Shown here piece by piece: positions 59,472-64,000 of a DNA stretch of 64,000 bases. Made by a program: the position numbers and the translations under genes. Within the stretch, counting starts at the first letter, position 1, and each line of letters begins with the position of its first letter. The notes below the pieces were generated by a model. That model did not search any database and had not been told where the DNA came from. It was given only the letters and a program-made list of their open reading frames with translations. This stretch comes from UBA8337 sp965662725 (lineage in GTDB: Bacteria > Pseudomonadota > Alphaproteobacteria > RS24). The stretch covers positions 1-64,000 of the forward strand of contig CBFIIT010000005.1 of assembly GCA_965662725.1 (NCBI GenBank), given 5' to 3'.

Positions 59472-60523
59472 GAGGTTTCTTGTATCGATTTGGTAATGCG
59501 CGCGGCCAAGGCCTCAAATGCGGCATGACTGCCATCCGTGCCAATGGACGGGTCGAGCGGCAAAGCGCCGAGATGCGCCAAATTGAGATTTTGCGCCATC
59601 GCGTCACCACCTTCCCCAAACGGGTAGAGGCGCGTGCCATCGGGCGCATCGAGATAGGCCATGTTTTCAATCAGCCCCAGCACCGGCACTTTGGTTTTTT
59701 CAAACATCGCGACGGCGCGGGTGACATCGGCCAAGGCTAAATCAGACGGGGTGGTGACCAGCACTGCGCCCGATACCGGAATACGTTGCGCCATAGTTAA
59801 TTGAATATCGCCTGTGCCCGGTGGCAGGTCCATCACCAGCACATCAAGTTCCGGCCAAGCAACATCTTCCAACATTTGCATCAGTGCGCCTTGCGCCATA
59901 GGCCCGCGCCATATCATCGCCTGGTCGGTATCGACCAAATAGCCGATAGACATGGTGTGCATGCCTTGCGCTTCAATCGGTATCAGCTTTTTATCTTCAG
60001 TCAGTTGCGGCTTGTCGGTGACGGTTAAAAGCTGCGGCATGCTTGGCCCGTAAATATCCGCATCCAGCAGGCCGACCGTATTACCGGCACGGGCCAAAGC
60101 GGCAGCGAGGTTTATCGCCACGGTTGATTTGCCGACGCCGCCCTTGCCCGAGGCGACAGCGATAACCGTTTTGATGCGCTTAAAAACCTCAGGCACTTCA
60201 GTGCTGGCACTATTATGCGGGCCGTTTTGCGCGCTCTGTTTCTGCTGGCTTTCAGACGCGTCGCGATGCGCGGTCAAAACGCATGTTACCGAAATAACAT
60301 CGGATAGGTTTTGAACCGCTGCCTCGGCCCGTTGCTTTATTGCATCCAGCGTGTCAGTCGCCAGCCCGTCCACTTCGATTGAGAAGCCGATATTGCCTTC
60401 GCGCACCACCACACCTTGCACGCGGTCGCTGGCAACCAATGATTGCGTGTCGCCGTCGGCGATAATCCCATCAAGGGCTCTTAATACTGCCGCCTTATCA
60501 ATTTCGTTTGCGGATGCGGTCAT
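59468..60523 (-). CDS. mrp: Mrp/ApbC-type P-loop ATPase (iron-sulfur carrier family)
   Basis: This 351-residue protein has an N-terminal MIP18/FSCA (DUF59) domain (about 5-85), a Ser/Gln-rich linker, then a MinD/Mrp-type ATPase domain with the deviant Walker A VASGKGGVGKSTVAINLA, GLLDADIYGPSMP, and LDVLVMDLPPGTGDIQLTM. The expected Cys-x-x-Cys for cluster binding is absent: IENMAYLDAPDGTRLYPFGEGG contains no Cys, where E. coli Mrp has CSNC. ATG 60523 is used; an in-frame TTG at 60529 is possible. Confidence 0.93.
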   Translation of the reverse strand: MTASANEIDKAAVLRALDGIIADGDTQSLVASDRVQGVVVREGNIGFSIEVDGLATDTLDAIKQRAEAAVQNLSDVISVTCVLTAHRDASESQQKQSAQNGPHNSASTEVPEVFKRIKTVIAVASGKGGVGKSTVAINLAAALARAGNTVGLLDADIYGPSMPQLLTVTDKPQLTEDKKLIPIEAQGMHTMSIGYLVDTDQAMIWRGPMAQGALMQMLEDVAWPELDVLVMDLPPGTGDIQLTMAQRIPVSGAVLVTTPSDLALADVTRAVAMFEKTKVPVLGLIENMAYLDAPDGTRLYPFGEGGDAMAQNLNLAHLGALPLDPSIGTDGSHAAFEALAARITKSIQETS

Positions 60524-60606
60524 ACCCAAAAACTCTTTCTTTGTGCTTGAATTTCGCGCTCATATTCACCACATAGACCTGTATATGAGGTGCTTGTCAA
60601 TCGAGG

Positions 60607-60642
60607 CAAAGTTTGCGTGAAAGTTTGCGTGAAAGTTTGCGT
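60607..60642 (+). repeat. Three tandem 12-bp repeats upstream of hflK
   Basis: AAAGTTTGCGTG at 60607-60618 and 60619-60630, then AAAGTTTGCGTA at 60631-60642, head to tail, followed by AAG. They lie about 79 bases before the hflK ATG in the 190-base gap between mrp and hflK (divergent genes), the likely promoter area for both. They could be operator sites or just a slippage product; 12 bp is not one helical turn. Confidence 0.8.
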
Positions 60643-60720
60643 AAAGACTGCACAAGTGTCACATTGCGATAGATGCGAGGCCGACCTATATCAAAGGTCT
60701 CGACAATTGGAGGATAGGCG

Positions 60721-61833
60721 ATGCCTTGGGACAATAATTCCGGCAATAATCAAAACCCTTGGGGGAATGGCGGCGGCAATAATCAGGGCGGTGGCCCGGG
60801 TCGCGGCCCGAATAGAGGACCCGGTGGCAATGAGCCGGATATTGAAGAGATTATCCGCCAAGCGCAGCAAAAGCTGAACAGTCTTTTGCCGAGCGCCGGT
60901 GGCGGTTCCGGCCTTATTGTTATCCTTGCCGTATTATTGGGTCTGTGGGCGATGAGCGGTTTTTACCGTGTGCAAGCCGATGAGCAGGGCGTGGTCTTGC
61001 GTTTCGGTAAGTTTCAAACGCAAACCAGCCCCGGCCTGAATTATCATCTGCCATGGCCGATTGAAACGGCTGTGACACCGAAAGTGACAACGGAAAACCT
61101 TGTTGATATCGGTATGCGCAGTGGGGGCGACCGCCGTTCAGCCGGCGTCACCCGCGATGTGCCGGAAGAAAGCCTGATGCTGACCGGCGATGAAAATATT
61201 GTTGATGTTGATTTCTCGGTTTTCTGGGTGATTAAAGACGCACCGGATTATCTGTTTAACATTCAAAACCCGAATGGCACGGTGAAAGCGGTTGCTGAAA
61301 GCACGATGCGGGAAATTATCGGCCAGAATGATATTCAGCCGATTTTGACTGAGCAACGCCAAACCAATGAAGAGCAGGTTAAGGCTTTGATGCAAAAAAC
61401 GCTGGACCAATATGGTGCCGGTATTACCGTCACTCGCGTGAAAATGCAGAAAGTTGACCCGCCTGCTGCGGTTATTGATGCCTTCCGCGATGTGCAAGCG
61501 GCGCGTGCTGACCAAGAGCGGGCCCGCAATGAAGCGAATAAATACGCCAACCGCGTTGTGCCGGAAGCACAAGGTGAAGCAGTGCGCATTCGCCGCGAGG
61601 CGGAAGCCTATCTTGCGCAAACAGTTGCTGAAGCGGATGGTGAAGCAACTCGTTTCGCATCGATTTATGATGAATATCGCACGGCGCGCGGCGTGACCCG
61701 CCAGCGCATGTTCCTTGAAACATTGGAAAAAGTTCTTGGTCGCACCAATAAGGTGATTATCGAACAAGACGGGCAGGGGGTTGTGCCTTACCTGCCGCTT
61801 GACCAGTTAAATCGCAAGCAGGAGGCAAAATAA
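60721..61833 (+). CDS. hflK: Membrane protease regulator HflK
   Basis: This 370-residue SPFH/band-7 protein has an unusually Gly/Asn-rich N-terminal head (PWGNGGGNNQGG), a membrane helix (about 63-80) and the SPFH domain beginning FYRVQADEQGVVLRFGKFQTQTSPGLNYHLPWPIE. The coiled-coil tail contains ARNEANKYANRVVPEAQGEAVRIRREAEAYL. With HflC it forms a large cage around FtsH that controls membrane protein degradation. An SD-like TTGGAGGAT precedes ATG 60721. Its TAA overlaps hflC (TAATG). Confidence 0.94.
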   Translation: MPWDNNSGNNQNPWGNGGGNNQGGGPGRGPNRGPGGNEPDIEEIIRQAQQKLNSLLPSAGGGSGLIVILAVLLGLWAMSGFYRVQADEQGVVLRFGKFQTQTSPGLNYHLPWPIETAVTPKVTTENLVDIGMRSGGDRRSAGVTRDVPEESLMLTGDENIVDVDFSVFWVIKDAPDYLFNIQNPNGTVKAVAESTMREIIGQNDIQPILTEQRQTNEEQVKALMQKTLDQYGAGITVTRVKMQKVDPPAAVIDAFRDVQAARADQERARNEANKYANRVVPEAQGEAVRIRREAEAYLAQTVAEADGEATRFASIYDEYRTARGVTRQRMFLETLEKVLGRTNKVIIEQDGQGVVPYLPLDQLNRKQEAK

Positions 61834-62840
61834 TGAAACGCCCTAGTCTTTTTATTGCTGTTGCCCTGATTGCCGTTCTCGGCGTGCTGGCGTCAGCCTC
61901 ATTGTTTACCGTTCATCAAACAAAACAAGCATTGGTGCTGCAATTCGGTGATCCGCGCCGGGTGATTATGGAACCGGGCTTGCATTTCAAAGTGCCGTTT
62001 GTGCAAAACGTTATTTATGTCGATAAGCGTATTCTCGATTTGGATACACCGGCCGAAGAATTGATTGCCTCCGACCAAAAGCGTTTGGTGGTCGATGCAT
62101 TTACCCGCTATCGGATTACTGACCCGCTGCAATTTTATAAAGCCTTGCGGGATGAACGCCGCGCCCGTTCGCGCCTGTCGACGATTGTGTCTTCGTCCAT
62201 GCGTTCGGTTTTGGGTGAAGAGAAATTTGAAACGGTTGTCCGCGACCAGCGTTCCGATTTGATGCAGCGCATCTCTGAATTGGTCAACTCGCAAGCGGCT
62301 GATTTCGGTATTGAAATTATCGATGTTCGTATTCGCCGTGCCGATTTGCCGGAAGCCAACAGCCAAGCGATTTATCGCCGCATGCAAACCGAGCGTGAGC
62401 AAGAAGCAGCTGAGTTCCGTGCGCGCGGTCAAGAAGTCGGCCGTGCCATTCGCGCGCAAGCCGATAAGCAGGTAACAGTTCTTTTGGCTGAAGCAACACG
62501 CGACAGTGAAATTATTCGCGGTCAAGGCGACGGGTGTCGTAACCGTGTCTTCGCCAAAGTGTTTGGTCAGGACCCGGATTTCTTTGCATTTTATCGTTCC
62601 ATGCAGGCCTATGAGACAGCGCTTGAGGAAGACGGTACGACGATGATTTTGTCACCCGATAGCGCGTTTTTTCAGTTCCTGAAAAACCCAAACAGCGTTT
62701 TGGCTCAAAGCCGCACCGGCAAGGTAAAGCGCGGCGCGCGGGTTAATGTCGACAAGCTGACGGCTGACGGGAAAGCGCTGAGCGAAAGTATGTGTCCGGA
62801 AATTATCGTTAAGGCACCGGCGGAGCAGGGCGTAAACTAA
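61833..62840 (+). CDS. hflC: Membrane protease regulator HflC
   Basis: This 335-residue SPFH protein has an N-terminal anchor (about 5-23), LVLQFGDPRRVIMEPGLHFKVPFVQNV, IEIIDVRIRRADLPEANSQAIYRRMQTEREQEAAEFRARGQE, and the C-terminal FGQDPDFFAFYRSMQAY. The loop normally reading GEAEAxxIYA or DAERNRIFA is GDGCRNRVFA here, which introduces a Cys. Forms the HflKC complex with HflK. TAATG overlaps with the DUF2065 gene. Confidence 0.94.
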   Translation: MKRPSLFIAVALIAVLGVLASASLFTVHQTKQALVLQFGDPRRVIMEPGLHFKVPFVQNVIYVDKRILDLDTPAEELIASDQKRLVVDAFTRYRITDPLQFYKALRDERRARSRLSTIVSSSMRSVLGEEKFETVVRDQRSDLMQRISELVNSQAADFGIEIIDVRIRRADLPEANSQAIYRRMQTEREQEAAEFRARGQEVGRAIRAQADKQVTVLLAEATRDSEIIRGQGDGCRNRVFAKVFGQDPDFFAFYRSMQAYETALEEDGTTMILSPDSAFFQFLKNPNSVLAQSRTGKVKRGARVNVDKLTADGKALSESMCPEIIVKAPAEQGVN

Positions 62841-63025
62841 TGCTTGAAAAGCTGTTTCTGGCCATTGGGCTGGTGCTGGCTTTTGAGGGTGCGATTTATG
62901 CCCTTTTTCCGTCATTTTTGCGCTCTATGGTCAAGCAAATCGACGCTGTCAGTGATGCGACCCTCCGCAATGGCGGGCTTGTTGCACTGGCCATTGGTGT
63001 CGGCTTGGTCTGGCTGCTTGGATAG
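62840..63025 (+). CDS. DUF2065 small membrane protein
   Basis: This 61-residue protein has two helices, LFLAIGLVLAFEGAIYALFP and a second near the C-terminus (GLVALAIGVGLVWLLG). DUF2065 genes sit next to hflKC in many proteobacteria, function unknown; likely an accessory to the FtsH-HflKC complex by context. Start overlaps the hflC stop. Confidence 0.88.
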   Translation: MLEKLFLAIGLVLAFEGAIYALFPSFLRSMVKQIDAVSDATLRNGGLVALAIGVGLVWLLG

Positions 63026-63038
63026 GAATAGCTCTCTC

Positions 63039-64000
63039 ATGTTTGAATTGTCACTCACCCGTGTTTCTCTGATTTTTGCGCTTATGTTTGCGCCGCTGGC
63101 CGGAACGGCAATGGCCCGCCCGGCACCTGATGGTTTTGCCGATTTGGCCGAGCGACTAATGCCCGCCGTGGTTAATATCTCAACCTCACAAACAGTCGAA
63201 CAAAGGCGTTCGCGTGGCCCCGGCCAGCCGCCTTTTGACCAATTCTTTGAAGAGTTTTTCAACCAGCGTCGCGGCGGCCAAACCCCAAGTCGCAAGGTTT
63301 CGTCTTTGGGTTCGGGTTTTGTCATCGATCCGAAAGGCATCATCATCACAAATAATCATGTGATTGAAGAAGCCGATGAAATCACCATTAACTTTGCCGA
63401 TGGGACAAAGCTGGCGGCTGAGCTTGTTGGCCGCGATCCGAAAACCGATTTGGCGGTGTTAAAGGTCAATTCCAAAAAACGCCTGCCTTATGTGCCCTTG
63501 GGCGATAGTGATAAGGCGCGGGTTGGCGATTGGGTGATTGCCATCGGTAATCCGTTCGGGCTTGGCGGGTCGCTTTCTGCCGGTGTCATTTCGGCAATTA
63601 ATCGCGATATCAATGCCGGCCCCTATGACAGTTTCATCCAAACCGATGCCGCGATTAATCGCGGCAATTCCGGCGGCCCTTTGTTTAATTTAAAGGGCGA
63701 AGTTATCGGCGTTAATTCGGCGATTATTTCCCCGTCCGGCGGCTCGGTCGGTATCGGCTTTTCAATTCCGGCCAATTTGGCGAAAACCGTTACCGCGCAA
63801 TTGCGTAATTATGGCGAGACGCGACGCGGCTGGCTGGGTGTACGCATTCAAAGTGTCACCGAAGAATTGGCCGAAGGTTTGCAGCTTGGTGAACCGCGCG
63901 GTGCGCTGGTATCGGAAGTCTCACCCGGCGGTCCGGCTGAAAAAGGCGGCGTGCGGGTCGGCGATGTGATTGTTAAATTTGACGGCAAGAAAGTGCCGAC
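63039..64000 (+). CDS. Deg/HtrA-family periplasmic serine protease (3' truncated by window)
   Basis: The first 320 residues of a DegP/DegQ-like protease are read by hand. A signal peptide ends TAMA (residue 26). A trypsin-like domain has His107 in NNHVIEE, Asp137 in KTDLAVLK and Ser211 in RGNSGGPLF. A PDZ domain begins near residue 265 (GWLGVRIQSV) and is cut by the end of the window. It degrades or refolds misfolded envelope proteins. It follows hflK-hflC-DUF2065 after 13 bases, the usual alphaproteobacterial operon order, uniting quality control of membrane and periplasm. Confidence 0.93.
   Translation, partial: MFELSLTRVSLIFALMFAPLAGTAMARPAPDGFADLAERLMPAVVNISTSQTVEQRRSRGPGQPPFDQFFEEFFNQRRGGQTPSRKVSSLGSGFVIDPKGIIITNNHVIEEADEITINFADGTKLAAELVGRDPKTDLAVLKVNSKKRLPYVPLGDSDKARVGDWVIAIGNPFGLGGSLSAGVISAINRDINAGPYDSFIQTDAAINRGNSGGPLFNLKGEVIGVNSAIISPSGGSVGIGFSIPANLAKTVTAQLRNYGETRRGWLGVRIQSVTEELAEGLQLGEPRGALVSEVSPGGPAEKGGVRVGDVIVKFDGKKVP

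Overview
The window is a gene-dense stretch of an alphaproteobacterial chromosome (balanced to slightly GC-rich by eye, not computed). The lineage call rests on four things read from the sequence. The tmRNA gene is circularly permuted (two-piece), with a readable ANDNYAEVAVAA tag, and lies next to sspB. The division/cell-wall (dcw) cluster has the alphaproteobacterial order murG-murC-murB-ddl-ftsQ-ftsA-ftsZ, followed by lpxC-bamD-recN-ligA. FtsZ has a long linker and a DIPAFLRR end. There is an hflK-hflC-DUF2065-Deg protease operon. No genus can be named from the sequence alone, and no phage, IS element, CRISPR array, tRNA or rRNA gene was seen.

Layout. Positions 1-2401 hold acyl-CoA metabolism genes (crotonase, ABM-domain protein, acyl-CoA dehydrogenase), closed by a bidirectional terminator. 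From 2466 to 10159 on the minus strand lies a nine-gene Mrp-type Na+/H+ antiporter operon (E, F, G, a split MrpA C-terminal piece, B, C and three MrpD/NuoL-M-N-like subunits) plus one small membrane protein. Positions 10170-14120 hold an SDR dehydrogenase, a luciferase-like flavin oxidoreductase and an acyl-CoA synthetase. A 1222-residue autotransporter follows (14156-17824), then gph, a DMT exporter, a peptidoglycan amidase and the RNase P RNA gene.

The dcw cluster runs from 20679 to 39551. A TTGACA promoter is overlaid by four MraZ boxes at exact 10-bp spacing. It is followed by mraZ-rsmH-ftsL-ftsI-murE-murF-mraY-murD-ftsW-murG-murC-murB-ddl-ftsQ-ftsA-ftsZ, almost all overlapping by a few bases. 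These genes make the peptidoglycan precursor from UDP-MurNAc to lipid II, flip or polymerise it at the septum, and build the FtsZ/FtsA ring. After ftsZ come an M15 peptidase, lpxC (lipid A), bamD (outer membrane assembly), recN and ligA (DNA repair and replication).

The last third holds an Xaa-Pro aminopeptidase, prmA and a UvrD-type helicase (minus strand), an AsmA-like protein (plus), a ribbon-helix-helix protein with fumC, sspB with ssrA (minus), thyA-folA, an SMP-30-like protein, a DUF1737 protein coupled to Mrp/ApbC (minus), and hflK-hflC-DUF2065 followed by a Deg-type serine protease cut by the window end. ssrA and sspB side by side form a ribosome-rescue and proteolysis pair: tmRNA adds the tag and SspB brings tagged proteins to ClpXP.

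Most of the window is well-understood housekeeping sequence. The features most worth a second look are the lysine-rich tails on two antiporter subunits, the ssrA-sspB arrangement, the MraZ box array over its own promoter, the ftsA-ftsZ spacer with two hairpins and a 49-codon ORF, the Asp-rich autotransporter, and the triple 12-bp repeat upstream of hflK. I found no clearly new multi-gene system.
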